Below are positions 1 through 8,681 of a DNA stretch of 64,000 nucleotides, one piece after another. This stretch comes from Lysobacter sp. 5GHs7-4. Its GTDB lineage: Bacteria > Pseudomonadota > Gammaproteobacteria > Xanthomonadales > Xanthomonadaceae. The notes beneath the pieces are model-generated. The model ran no database searches. It was given only the letters and a program-made list of their open reading frames with translations, and had not been told where the DNA came from. Each line of letters starts with the position of its first letter. The first letter of the stretch is position 1. Location: positions 2,498,001 to 2,562,000 of the forward strand of contig NZ_CP089924.1 in assembly GCF_021284765.1 (NCBI RefSeq), read 5' to 3'. A program made the position numbers and the translations under genes.

Positions 1-3000
1 GACGTGGTCGACACCGCGCTGGATGCGCAGGGCAAGTTGAAGCAGGACGTGCCGCTGCCCAGCGAGGCCAAGCCGGTCACGCCGATCGCCGCCATCCTCA
101 CCGGCAGCGTCTACGAAAGCGGCGGCCGCAGCGTCAACCGCAGCCTCAAGCGCGTGCTGTGGCCGGCCGATGCGCTGGTCGGCGTGCGCCCGCTGTTCGA
201 CGACAAGGAAGGCACCGATTCCAACGGCAACGCCGGTTTCGAGCTGACCCGCGTCGGCGCCGACGGCAAGCCGCGTCCGGGCCGCGGCCTGCGCGTGACG
301 CTGGTGCGCGAGCACCGCGACTACCATTGGAACTACGACGCCGACGGCGGCTGGGACTACGATTTCAACCGCCGCTACGAGGACATCCAGACTCGCAACG
401 TCGATCTGGGCGCGTCGCCGCTGCGCCTGGATTTCCCGGTCGAGTGGGGCGAGTACCGCGTCGACGTCTACGATCCGGCGACCCAGCTGACCACGCGCTA
501 TCCGTTCAAGGCCGGCTGGAGCTGGGACGACCAGAACCGCGGCCTCGATGCGCGTCCCGACAAGGTCAAGATCGCGCTGGACAAGACCGCTTACAAGGCC
601 GGCGACACGCTCAAGGTCACCCTGACCCCGCCGCACGCGGGCAAGGGCCTGCTGATGGTCGAGAGCGACCGCATGCTGTACGTGCAGGCGATCGACGTGA
701 AGGCCGGCAGCAGCTTCGAGATTCCGGTCACCAACGACTGGGACCGCCATGACGTCTACGTCACCGCGTTGGTGTTCCGCGGCGGCAGCGCGCCCAGCAA
801 GATCACGCCGGCGCGCGCGGTCGGCATCGCCCACGTGCCGATGGACCGACGCGAGCGCACGGTCGCGGTCGGGCTCAACGTGCCCAAGCTGATGCGTCCC
901 GAGCGCGACCTGCCGGTCACGGTCAGCGCGCCGCAGCTGGCGGGGCAGGAAGCCTACGTGACCGTGTCCGCGGTCGATGTCGGCATCCTCAACATCACCC
1001 GCTTCCCGGTGCCGGACGCAGCCGCGCACTTCTTCGCCCAGCGCCGTCTGGGCGTGGACGCCTACGACGTCTACGGGCGCGTGATCGAAAGCTTCGAGGG
1101 CGGCACCGCCAAGCTGCGCTTCGGCGGCGACATGGCGCTGGAGGCCTTGCCGCAGGCGCGGCGCCCGACCGCCAAGGTGCAGACGGTGGACCTGTTCGCC
1201 GGTCCGGTGCGTCTGGACGCCAAGGGCAATGCCGTGGTCAAACTGGCGGTGCCGGATTTCAACGGCACCCTGCGGGTCTCGGCGCTGGTGTATTCCGGCG
1301 GCAAGTACGGCAAGCGCGATCGCGAGACCATCGTGCGCGCGCCGGTGCTGGCCGAAGCCAGCACGCCGCGCGTGCTGGCGCCGGGCGACCGCAGCAACGT
1401 CACCCTCGACGTGCAGAACTTCACCGGCAAGCCCGGCGAGTTCGAGGTCAAGGTGGAGGGCATCGGTCCGCTCTCGCTCAGCGACGGCAATCGCAAGGCC
1501 AGCCTGGGCGTGGATGCCAAGACCACCTACACCTTCCCGATCGTGGCCCGCGAGGGCTACACGGTGGCGCAGGTGCGCGTGCGCGTGGAGGGCAACGGCT
1601 ACAAGGTCGATCGCCGCTACGACGTGCCGGTGCGGCCGGCCTGGCCGCAGGTGTTGCGCGCACGCACGCAGGTGCTGGGCGACAACGCGCCGGTGCGCCT
1701 GGGCGCGGACTTCGCCGACGGCCTGATGCCCGGTTCGGTCAATGCGCGCATGACGGTCAGCGCCTTGCCGCCGATTCCGTTCGCCAGCGCCTTGCAGGGC
1801 GCGCTGGAGTACCCGTACGGCTGCGCCGAGCAGACCACCAGCAAGGGCTATGCCGCGCTGGAGCTGGACGAGGCGACGGCGAAGATGCTCGGGGTCAAGG
1901 GCCTGGACGCCAAGCAGCGGCGCGCGCGCATGGAAGGCGCGTTCGGCCGTCTGGCGGCGATGCAGATCGGTTCCGGCCACTACTCGATGTGGGGCGACGG
2001 CGACTACGTCAATCAGGCGATCACGCCGTACGTGGTCGAGTTCCTGCTCGACGCGCGCGATGGCGGGTTCGCGGTGCCCGAGGCGATGCTGCAGAAGTCG
2101 CTGAAGGTGCTCAACGAGGATCTGCTGTCGGGCGGTGCGCAGTTCTTCGGCTACGACCGCCGCGAACACCTCAAGTTCGCCTATCAGGCGCATGCGGGCT
2201 ACGTGCTCGCACGCGTCAACCGCGCCCCGCTGGGCACCTTGCGCGCCTTGTACGACAACGAGCGCAAGAACAGCCTGACCGGCCTGCCGCTGGTGCATCT
2301 GGGCCTGGCGCTGTCGATGCAGGGCGACAAGGCGCGCGGCAAGAAGGCGATCGCCGAGGGCTTCGCGCGCGACTCCAAGGACCGTCCGGAGTACCTGGGC
2401 GACTACGGCAGCCGCGTGCGCGACGACGCGCTGATGATCGCGCTGGTGCACGAACGCGGCTACGCCACGCCGGCTTATGACGCGCGCGCCGTGCCGCTGG
2501 GCCTGGAGCTGGATGCGCGGCGCAACCGCGGCTGGCTGTGGCTGAGCACGCAGGAGCAGGTCGCGCTGGCGCGCTTGGGCAAGTCGCTGATGGCCGACCA
2601 GGCCAAGACCGTGTCCGGCCAGTGGAAGGTCGGCGAGGTCGCTGCCGATGCCGGCGCGGCCAAGATCGTCGGCCGCGTGTTCGACTACGACGCGCTGTCG
2701 GCGGGCGTGAGCTTCGCCCCGGTCGGCCAGCCGCCGCTGTACGCCAGCATGGAAGTGGCCGGCGTGCCGCGCCGCGCGCCGGAGCCGGACAGCTCGGTGA
2801 TCGAGGTCAAGCGCAAGTACTACACGACCAAGGGCGAGGCCTGGGAAGGCGGCAGCCTGGAAGAGGGCGAGGCGTTGATCGTGCAGGTCAGCATCAAGGC
2901 CAGCCGCGCCATGCCCGATGCCTTGCTCACCGACCTGCTGCCGGCCGGTCTGGAAATCGAGAACTTCAACCTCGGCGACGCCAAGCAATGGGCGGGCGTG

Positions 3001-3258
3001 GTGGTGGACGGCATCGAGATCTCCGACCGCGACGACGCGGCCGAGGTGCGCCACGAGGAGTTCCGCGACGACCGTTACGTGGCCGCGCTGAAGCTCGACG
3101 TCGGCGACACCGCGCGCGTGTTCTATCTGGTGCGCGCGGTCACGCCGGGTACTTACACCGTGCCGCCGTCGTTGGTCGAGGACATGTACCGTCCCGACCT
3201 GCGCGGCGTCGGCAAGGCGGTGCCGGCGATGCTGACGGTGACGCAGCCGGGGAAGTGA
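1..3258 (+). CDS. Alpha-2-macroglobulin family protein, 3' part (5' end outside window)
   Basis: This is the C-terminal 1085 codons of a bacterial alpha-2-macroglobulin; the frame is open from the first base, so the N-terminus lies upstream. These periplasmic, usually lipid-anchored proteins trap proteases with an internal thioester. The thioester motif GCAEQ is present, with its cysteine encoded at 1822-1824 and its glutamine at 1831-1833, so this is the thioester-bearing (YfhM-like) type. The segment before it reads as macroglobulin-like beta domains, the part after as the helical thioester domain, and the end as the receptor-binding-like domain. The penicillin-binding protein 1C gene follows on the same strand, as in many proteobacteria, suggesting joint action when the envelope is breached. 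Family assignment is firm; the anchoring mode cannot be seen here. Confidence 0.95.
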   Translation, partial: DVVDTALDAQGKLKQDVPLPSEAKPVTPIAAILTGSVYESGGRSVNRSLKRVLWPADALVGVRPLFDDKEGTDSNGNAGFELTRVGADGKPRPGRGLRVTLVREHRDYHWNYDADGGWDYDFNRRYEDIQTRNVDLGASPLRLDFPVEWGEYRVDVYDPATQLTTRYPFKAGWSWDDQNRGLDARPDKVKIALDKTAYKAGDTLKVTLTPPHAGKGLLMVESDRMLYVQAIDVKAGSSFEIPVTNDWDRHDVYVTALVFRGGSAPSKITPARAVGIAHVPMDRRERTVAVGLNVPKLMRPERDLPVTVSAPQLAGQEAYVTVSAVDVGILNITRFPVPDAAAHFFAQRRLGVDAYDVYGRVIESFEGGTAKLRFGGDMALEALPQARRPTAKVQTVDLFAGPVRLDAKGNAVVKLAVPDFNGTLRVSALVYSGGKYGKRDRETIVRAPVLAEASTPRVLAPGDRSNVTLDVQNFTGKPGEFEVKVEGIGPLSLSDGNRKASLGVDAKTTYTFPIVAREGYTVAQVRVRVEGNGYKVDRRYDVPVRPAWPQVLRARTQVLGDNAPVRLGADFADGLMPGSVNARMTVSALPPIPFASALQGALEYPYGCAEQTTSKGYAALELDEATAKMLGVKGLDAKQRRARMEGAFGRLAAMQIGSGHYSMWGDGDYVNQAITPYVVEFLLDARDGGFAVPEAMLQKSLKVLNEDLLSGGAQFFGYDRREHLKFAYQAHAGYVLARVNRAPLGTLRALYDNERKNSLTGLPLVHLGLALSMQGDKARGKKAIAEGFARDSKDRPEYLGDYGSRVRDDALMIALVHERGYATPAYDARAVPLGLELDARRNRGWLWLSTQEQVALARLGKSLMADQAKTVSGQWKVGEVAADAGAAKIVGRVFDYDALSAGVSFAPVGQPPLYASMEVAGVPRRAPEPDSSVIEVKRKYYTTKGEAWEGGSLEEGEALIVQVSIKASRAMPDALLTDLLPAGLEIENFNLGDAKQWAGVVVDGIEISDRDDAAEVRHEEFRDDRYVAALKLDVGDTARVFYLVRAVTPGTYTVPPSLVEDMYRPDLRGVGKAVPAMLTVTQPGK

Positions 3259-3287
3259 GGGCGGCCCTCACCCCAACCCGCACCCCG

Positions 3288-3310
3288 GCCCGACCGCACA
3301 GCGGTCGGGC
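3288..3310 (+). terminator. Hairpin after the alpha-2-macroglobulin gene
   Basis: A 10-bp perfect stem (GCCCGACCGC and its complement) with a 3-nt loop begins 30 nt after the stop codon. There is no clear T run, so it may be a weak terminator or RNA 3'-end stabiliser. A truncated copy of the CCTCACCCCAACCC repeat lies just before it. Confidence 0.45.
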
Positions 3311-3435
3311 GTTCGGTGCGGCGCGAGCCAGTGGCTCGCAAGCGCCGTAGGCGTGAATGCTTTCAATCCCGGAACTCCAGTAAACGAAAGCCGGTGCATC
3401 CAGTGAGCAGTACGGAACCTCCGGCGTCGGAGCGG

Positions 3436-3473
3436 TCCTCACCCCAACCCTCTCCCGCAAGCGGGAGAGGAGG
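3436..3473 (+). repeat. CCTCACCCCAACCC-type palindromic repeat, overlapping the pbpC ribosome binding site
   Basis: The unit consists of TCCTCACCCCAACC followed by a perfect 9-bp hairpin (CTCTCCCGC, AA, GCGGGAGAG at 3450-3469). Related copies occur at 15300-15335 and, as a hairpin only, at 55132-55157. The right arm runs directly into GGAGG at 3469-3473, which is placed as the pbpC Shine-Dalgarno sequence. Confidence 0.75.
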
Positions 3474-3480
3474 CGATGGC

Positions 3481-5874
3481 GTGCGGAGGCGGTGGTGGCG
3501 TCGCGCTGACCGAGGGGCGGCGACGACCGCGCACAAGCGGCGCCGCCGCGCCCTCAAAGCGCTGCTCGCCGCCTTGCTGTTCTTCACCTCGGCGATGCTG
3601 CTCGACCTCGCGTTCCCGCTGCCGTTGCCGCGCGACGGCCAGGCCGGCGCGGTGGTGGTGGCAGCCGACGGCACGCCGCTGCGCGCGTTCGCCGACCGCG
3701 GCGGAATCTGGCGCTATCCGGTGCGCATGGAGCAGGTTTCGCCGCTGTACCTGCAGGCCCTGCTGAACTACGAGGACCGCTGGTTCTGGAAGCACCCGGG
3801 CGTGAATCCCTACGCGCTGCTGCGTGCCGGCGGGCAGTGGCTGAGCAGCGGGCGGGTGGTGTCCGGCGGCTCCACTTTGACCATGCAGGTCGCGCGCATC
3901 CTCGATCCGCACACGCGCACGCCCTGGGGCAAGCTCAAGCAGCTGCTGCGCGCGTTGCAGTTGGAAGCGCACCTGTCCAAGCGCGAGATCCTGGGCCTGT
4001 ACCTCAACCGCGCGCCGTTCGGCGGCACCGTCGAGGGCGTGGAAGCGGCCAGCTGGGCCTATCTGGGCAAGCCCTCGTCGCGGCTCTCGCATGCCGAAGC
4101 GGCGCTGCTGGCGGTGCTGCCGCAGTCGCCCAGCCGCCTGCGGCCCGATCGCGAGCCCGAGCGCGCGCGTATCGCGCGCGACAAGGTGCTGGCGCGCATG
4201 GCCGCGCTGGGCGTGTGGTCGCCGGCGCTGGTCGCCGACGCGCGCATCGAACCGGTGGTCGCGCGTTCGCTGCAGGCGCCGCAGCACGCGCCCTTGCTGG
4301 CGCAGCGCCTGCGCTTCGAGCAGCCCAAAGCGGCGCGGCTGGTGTCGACCATCGACATCGAACTGCAGCGCACGCTGGAGGACCGCGTCGCGGCGTACTT
4401 CTCCAATCTGCCCGAACGCACTTCGGCGGCGCTGCTGGTGATCGACAACGCCAGCCTGGAAGCGCGCGCCTACGTCGGCTCGGCGACCTTCGGCGACACC
4501 GCGCGGCTGGGTCACGTCGACATGGTCAAGGCCTGGCGCTCGCCGGGCTCGACCCTGAAACCGTTCCTGTACGGGCTGGCCATCGACGACGGCCTGATCC
4601 ATTCCGAAAGCCTGTTGGTGGACGCACCGCAGGCGTTCGGCGACTACCGGCCCGGCAATTTCGATGCCGCCTTCAATGGCCCGATCGGCGCCGCCGAAGC
4701 CTTGCGCCTTTCGCTCAACGTGCCGGCGGTGGACCTGCTGGACCGGGTCGGCCCGAGCCGCTTCTCGGCGCGGCTCGCGCACGCCGGCATCGAGTTGCAT
4801 TGGCCGCGAGGAGCCACGCCCAACTTGTCGATGATCCTGGGCGGCACCGGCGCGCGCCTGGAAGATCTGGTCGGCGCCTATGCGGCTTTGAACCGCGAGG
4901 GTCTGGCCGGGCACGTGCGCTACGGGCCGGAGGCGCCGCTGTTGGAGCGGCGCCTGCTGTCGCCGGGCGCGGCCTGGATCGTGCGCGAAATGCTGGAAGC
5001 CAATCCGCGCCCAGGCAGCGTCGCCGACACCTTCGATACCTCGGGACGCCCGCGCGTGGCCTGGAAGACCGGCACCAGCTACGGCTTCCGCGACGCCTGG
5101 GCGCTGGGCAGCACGCGCCGCTACACCGTCGGCGTCTGGGTCGGGCGGCCGGACGGCACGCCCTTGCCCGGCCAGTACGGCGCGGTCACCGCCTTGCCGT
5201 TGCTGTTCGAAGTGGTCGACAGCCTGCCGCGCCAGCGCGGCGACGGCGCGCTGCGGCCGCCGCCGGCGAACGTGGCGCAGATCGAGGTGTGCTGGCCGCT
5301 GGGCCTGCCACCGGATCCGCAGGCGCCGCAGCTGTGCCAGAAAAAAATGCAGGCCTGGACGCTGGATGGTTCGGTGCCGCCGACCTTCGCCGAGCGCGAT
5401 GCGCGGCTGTGGAACGCCGGCGTGGAGCGCTACGACATCGACACCCGCAGCGGCCTGCGCCTGTCCGCCGACTGCAGCGCGCCGCACGCGCGCGGCGAGG
5501 CGCAAATCGCACGCTGGCCGGCGCTGGCTTCGCCGTGGCTGGCAGCCGACACGCGGCGCGCCTCGCGACTGCCGCCCTTGGCGCCCGATTGCGCCGACGA
5601 CGGCCGCGACGGCGCCGAGGAACTGCTGATCGAAGGCATCGACGACCGCGCCACCCTGACGCGCGCGCCCGGCAGCGCGAAACCGCTGCGCCTGGCGCTG
5701 CGCGCGATCGGCAGCGACCGACGCGTGCGCTGGCTGCTGGACGGACGCCTGATCGGCGAAACCTCGGGCCAGGGCAGTTTCGCTTACGAGTTCGCCGAGC
5801 CCGGCGACCATCAGCTCACCGCACTGGCCGACAGCGGCGCGTGGGCGAGGGTGCGGTTCCGTATCCTGCGTTAG
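3481..5874 (+). CDS. pbpC: Penicillin-binding protein 1C (bifunctional glycosyltransferase/transpeptidase)
   Basis: This inner-membrane peptidoglycan synthase polymerises lipid II and may crosslink peptides. I place the start at GTG 3481, seven bases after GGAGG (797 residues); the frame is open further upstream but runs through an intergenic repeat. A basic cytoplasmic stretch and a transmembrane segment (about residues 22-47) come first. The GT51 glycosyltransferase domain follows, with the catalytic glutamate in NYEDRWFW. The transpeptidase motifs are STLK, SLN and KTG (in WKTGTSYGF). The C-terminal ~90 residues fit the BiPBP_C domain that marks PBP1C. It follows the alpha-2-macroglobulin gene on the same strand. 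Its stop overlaps the stop of the convergent protease gene by two bases of a shared TTAG. Confidence 0.93.
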   Translation: MRRRWWRRADRGAATTAHKRRRRALKALLAALLFFTSAMLLDLAFPLPLPRDGQAGAVVVAADGTPLRAFADRGGIWRYPVRMEQVSPLYLQALLNYEDRWFWKHPGVNPYALLRAGGQWLSSGRVVSGGSTLTMQVARILDPHTRTPWGKLKQLLRALQLEAHLSKREILGLYLNRAPFGGTVEGVEAASWAYLGKPSSRLSHAEAALLAVLPQSPSRLRPDREPERARIARDKVLARMAALGVWSPALVADARIEPVVARSLQAPQHAPLLAQRLRFEQPKAARLVSTIDIELQRTLEDRVAAYFSNLPERTSAALLVIDNASLEARAYVGSATFGDTARLGHVDMVKAWRSPGSTLKPFLYGLAIDDGLIHSESLLVDAPQAFGDYRPGNFDAAFNGPIGAAEALRLSLNVPAVDLLDRVGPSRFSARLAHAGIELHWPRGATPNLSMILGGTGARLEDLVGAYAALNREGLAGHVRYGPEAPLLERRLLSPGAAWIVREMLEANPRPGSVADTFDTSGRPRVAWKTGTSYGFRDAWALGSTRRYTVGVWVGRPDGTPLPGQYGAVTALPLLFEVVDSLPRQRGDGALRPPPANVAQIEVCWPLGLPPDPQAPQLCQKKMQAWTLDGSVPPTFAERDARLWNAGVERYDIDTRSGLRLSADCSAPHARGEAQIARWPALASPWLAADTRRASRLPPLAPDCADDGRDGAEELLIEGIDDRATLTRAPGSAKPLRLALRAIGSDRRVRWLLDGRLIGETSGQGSFAYEFAEPGDHQLTALADSGAWARVRFRILR

Positions 5875-6479
5875 CTTTTGCGCCGCCGGCGCCGGTGCGC
5901 GTCCAGCGCGACGACCTTGCCGTCTTCCCGTTTGCCGTGTCGCGGTGGCGCCGGCCTTGGCTCGCGAGCGGGTTTGCGCCAGCGCTGCCGCCACCAAGCC
6001 AGTACCTTCCAGGCCCGCGCGCCGTCCAGCGGCGCAACCGGCGCCAGGTTCAGCGCGATCGTCATCAGGTTGAGCGCGCCCCAAGCCACGACCAGCGCGT
6101 CTTGCACCGGCACGGCCGGCTCCGGCCAGCGTTGCAAGCCGATGGCGACGGCAAGCGCGAGCAGCAGCAACTGGGCGCCGACGCCGCCCCAAGCGACGGC
6201 GATGTCCTGTCCGGGCGTGCGCGCGCATTCGTGTTCGCACAAGCCATGCATCGGATAGATATGCAGCGCATGCACATACAAGCCGTTGCGACGCGCGACC
6301 CAGGCATGGCCGGCTTCATGCGCGACGATCAGCAGCAGGTAGGCCACGGTGCCGGCGATCGCCGGCAGCCAGTTCCGGCTCGAAACCAGCGCCAGCACCG
6401 GTACGATCAGAACGCTCCAATGGAAGATCACCGGCGCGCCGAACAGGCGAAACGCGGACCAGCTGCTGCGTCGTGGCAT
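5871..6479 (-). CDS. M50 (site-2 protease-like) membrane metalloprotease
   Basis: The 202-residue protein has several hydrophobic segments and both hallmarks of site-2 proteases: HEAGH at residues 54-58 inside a membrane helix, and NLAPVAPLDG at about 144-153, whose aspartate (152) would be the third zinc ligand. Such enzymes cut substrates inside the bilayer. No PDZ domain is present, so this is a minimal member. The ATG at 6479 is preferred over longer in-frame extensions because those lie inside the neighbouring gene; the upstream stop and this start share one base (TGATG), implying translational coupling. A Pro/Arg-rich basic tail (from about 165) is unusual for the core fold. The substrate is unknown; the co-translated neighbour is an obvious candidate partner. 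Confidence 0.85.
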   Translation of the reverse strand: MPRRSSWSAFRLFGAPVIFHWSVLIVPVLALVSSRNWLPAIAGTVAYLLLIVAHEAGHAWVARRNGLYVHALHIYPMHGLCEHECARTPGQDIAVAWGGVGAQLLLLALAVAIGLQRWPEPAVPVQDALVVAWGALNLMTIALNLAPVAPLDGARAWKVLAWWRQRWRKPAREPRPAPPRHGKREDGKVVALDAHRRRRRKS

Positions 6480-7240
6480 CAATCGCGCGCCTGGTACGCG
6501 GCGACCACGTCGCCGATGGAGTCCGCGCCCGGCGCGTAGCGCGCACCTGCGTAGCCCAGGCCGGCCAGCACCAGGGCGATCGCGAGCATGGGCCAGAAGG
6601 TGTGGCGCAGGACGGTGCGTACCCAGTGCTGGGTCTGGATGCGGCGCAGGCGCCGATACAGGCTGCCGGCCAGTGCCACGTCCAGCAACAATTCGGCCAT
6701 CAGCGTCGGCGCGATCCACACCACCCACAGGCTGAGCAGTGCCAGCCCGACCAAGGCGAGCAGGGCGGCAATGGCCACCAACAACAGCCAGCCCAGCCCG
6801 TCGTCGCCGGCGCAGCCGTCGGCGCCGTCGGGCAATTCGATCTTCGGCATCGCCAGCTCGGGCATCGGCGCCGGCAGCGACGGCGCCGGCTCCTGGAACG
6901 ATGCCGATGCGCCGCCACCGCCGCTGTGTCCGCCGCCGCCGGCGTGACCGCCGGAGCCGCCGCCCGATCCGCCGTCGCTGGGGATGTCCAGATAGTCGTA
7001 AGCGCGGCTTTGGAAGGTGACCGCCCACAGCCACAGCAGGATCAGGAACGCGACGTAGGCGATGCCGACCGCGGCCGGGTAGCGCTGCCACATCGCCACC
7101 ATGCCGGCGTCGCGCAGCAGGTAGGAAGCGAGAAACCCGATGCCGCCGGTGAGGGCAACGATCAGCAGCATCTGGAAGCGCGGCCAATGCCCGCGCTCCA
7201 GCTGGTTGCGCAGGCGGGCGATGTGTTCGAGGCGGCTCAT
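6479..7240 (-). CDS. Predicted multi-pass membrane protein with Gly/Ser/His-rich linker
   Basis: I do not recognise this 253-residue family. Two hydrophobic segments (about 24-42 and 57-76) are followed by a low-complexity glycine, serine and histidine stretch (about 88-115), a Pro-rich acidic part, then two or more further hydrophobic segments (about 150-178 and 225-245). The linker holds GGHAGGGGHSGGGG, which could bind metal or simply be flexible. It is co-translated with the downstream M50-type protease, so it may be a substrate, a regulator or a subunit of it; this is inference from position only. Confidence 0.75.
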   Translation of the reverse strand: MSRLEHIARLRNQLERGHWPRFQMLLIVALTGGIGFLASYLLRDAGMVAMWQRYPAAVGIAYVAFLILLWLWAVTFQSRAYDYLDIPSDGGSGGGSGGHAGGGGHSGGGGASASFQEPAPSLPAPMPELAMPKIELPDGADGCAGDDGLGWLLLVAIAALLALVGLALLSLWVVWIAPTLMAELLLDVALAGSLYRRLRRIQTQHWVRTVLRHTFWPMLAIALVLAGLGYAGARYAPGADSIGDVVAAYQARD

Positions 7241-7315
7241 GCCTCGAGTCTAGCCGCGCGCTGCCGCCGTCGCGACGGGGCGCCGCGGCCTTGCGCTAAG
7301 GCGCAACGATGGCGT

Positions 7316-7915
7316 TCAGCGTCCGGTCCAGCCGTCCAGCAAGTCGGCCAGTTCGTCGGCGTGTTCCTCTTCCTGGGCCAGGATGTCTTCCATCAGGCGC
7401 TTGGTCGTGGTGTCGCGGTCGCCCACGTAATCGATGATCGCGCGGTAGCTGTCGATGGCGATGCGTTCGGCGACCAGATCCTCCTTGACCATGTCGCGCA
7501 GGTCGCTGCCTTCGACGTACTCGGCGTGCGCGCGTGCGGACAGCACGTCGGGGTTGAGATCGGGGGCGCCGCCCAGTTGGACGATGCGTTCGGCGATACG
7601 GTCGGCGTGCGCCTGTTCCTCGTTGGCGTGTTCGAGGAATTCGGCCTTGACCGCGTCGGCCATCAGGCCGCTGGCCATGAAGTAATGGCGCTTGTAGCGC
7701 AGCACGCAGACGATTTCGGTGGCCAAGGCCTCGTTGAGCAGCTTGACCACGGTGGCGCGGTCGGCGGTGTAGCTGTCGGTGATCGCGCCGTCTTCGATGT
7801 GCTGGCGCGCCCGCGCGCGGATGGCCTTGATGTCGGCGATCACGGCCGCTTCGGGCTTGCGGCCGCTCTTGCCGGCCGCGTCGCGTGCGGGTTTGCTGGC
7901 GGGTTTGGCACTCAT
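7316..7915 (-). CDS. Ferritin-like domain protein (bacterioferritin-like, di-iron)
   Basis: This 199-residue four-helix protein keeps the ligand pattern of ferritin-like di-iron proteins. Candidates are Glu67 in helix A, Glu100 and His103 (EEQAH) in helix B, Glu150 in helix C, and Glu182 and His185 (EEEH) in helix D. It probably oxidises and stores iron or protects against peroxide in the cytoplasm. A 22-residue Lys/Ala/Pro tail precedes the fold. The ATG at 7915 is chosen because CAGGAGG lies just upstream; an earlier in-frame ATG lacks such a site. A peroxiredoxin gene lies next upstream, consistent with an oxidative-stress role. No haem-binding methionine of true bacterioferritin was assigned, so the specific subfamily is open. 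Confidence 0.85.
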   Translation of the reverse strand: MSAKPASKPARDAAGKSGRKPEAAVIADIKAIRARARQHIEDGAITDSYTADRATVVKLLNEALATEIVCVLRYKRHYFMASGLMADAVKAEFLEHANEEQAHADRIAERIVQLGGAPDLNPDVLSARAHAEYVEGSDLRDMVKEDLVAERIAIDSYRAIIDYVGDRDTTTKRLMEDILAQEEEHADELADLLDGWTGR

Positions 7916-8001
7916 GTCGACCTCCTGGCGGTCGCTGGGGGCGAGTGCCCCCAACGATGCCTAGCGGCCGGTGACGGCGGTGTCGGCGCCGTCGCGCGCG
8001 T

Positions 8002-8478
8002 TCACACCAGCGACAGCATGTGCTCGGCCGAGGACACGCGGTACTCGCCGGGCGCTTCCACGTGCAGCTGCTTGACCACGCCGTCCTCGGCGTACAGGGC
8101 GAAACGCTTGGCGCGCGTGCCCATGCCGTAGGCGCTGGCGTCCAGTTCCAGGCCCAGCGCGCGGGTGAAGTCGCCGTTGCCGTCGGCCAGCATCATCAGG
8201 CCGTCCGGCACGTGCTGGGTCTGGCCCCAGGCCTGCATCACGAAGGGATCGTTGACCGCCATGCAGGCGACCTCGATGCCCTTGCCGCGGAAGTCGTCGA
8301 AATGCGCGACGAAACCCGGCAGGTGCTTTTCCGAGCAGGTCGGGGTGAACGCGCCCGGCACGGCGAACAAGACCACCTTGCGGCCGTCGAACAGGGCGTT
8401 GGTGTCGACGGTCTCGACGCCTTCGCGGATGCGTTGCAGATTGACTTCGGGCAGGCGGTCGCCGACCTGGATGCTCAT
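8002..8478 (-). CDS. Peroxiredoxin, Prx5 family
   Basis: This 158-residue thiol peroxidase reduces hydrogen peroxide and organic peroxides. The peroxidatic cysteine is Cys48 in PGAFTPTCSE, the signature of the Prx5 (type II, atypical) group. The fold is otherwise complete, through to the C-terminal helix. A second cysteine occurs at about residue 73 (VACMAVND), so the resolving mechanism is uncertain. The gene lies 86 bases upstream of the ferritin-like gene on the same strand and diverges from cbpA. The ATG at 8478 has GAGAGGTTTCCC upstream as a plausible ribosome binding site. Confidence 0.93.
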   Translation of the reverse strand: MSIQVGDRLPEVNLQRIREGVETVDTNALFDGRKVVLFAVPGAFTPTCSEKHLPGFVAHFDDFRGKGIEVACMAVNDPFVMQAWGQTQHVPDGLMMLADGNGDFTRALGLELDASAYGMGTRAKRFALYAEDGVVKQLHVEAPGEYRVSSAEHMLSLV

Positions 8479-8570
8479 GGGAAACCTCTCCGGTGGGGAT
8501 GGCAGTCTGGTCGGCGCGCGCGTAACGGCGCGTCAAGACCGGGGTAGAGCGCGCATTGTGCGCGCAAGTA

Positions 8571-8598
8571 TTGAAAAACGCAGGCGCGGCGGCCATTT
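8571..8598 (+). promoter_or_regulatory. Candidate sigma-32-type promoter for cbpA
   Basis: TTGAAA at 8571-8576, a 14-base spacer and GGCCATTT at 8591-8598 resemble the heat-shock consensus (CTTGAAA, 11-16 bases, CCCCATNT). It lies about 85 bases upstream of the cbpA ATG on the right strand. The -10 match is imperfect. Confidence 0.35.
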
Positions 8599-8681
8599 CG
8601 GCCCGGTCTTCCCGTGCGGTCGCGCGCCGCCTACCCTGTGGGCCGGTGCGGCCGCGCAACAGCAAGTTTGAGGGTGCTTCG

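Noticed and set aside
5871..7187. 438-residue extended form of the M50-type protease
   Set aside because: The extra N-terminal part is an out-of-frame reading of the neighbouring membrane protein gene; the ATG at 6479 coupled by TGATG is the better start.
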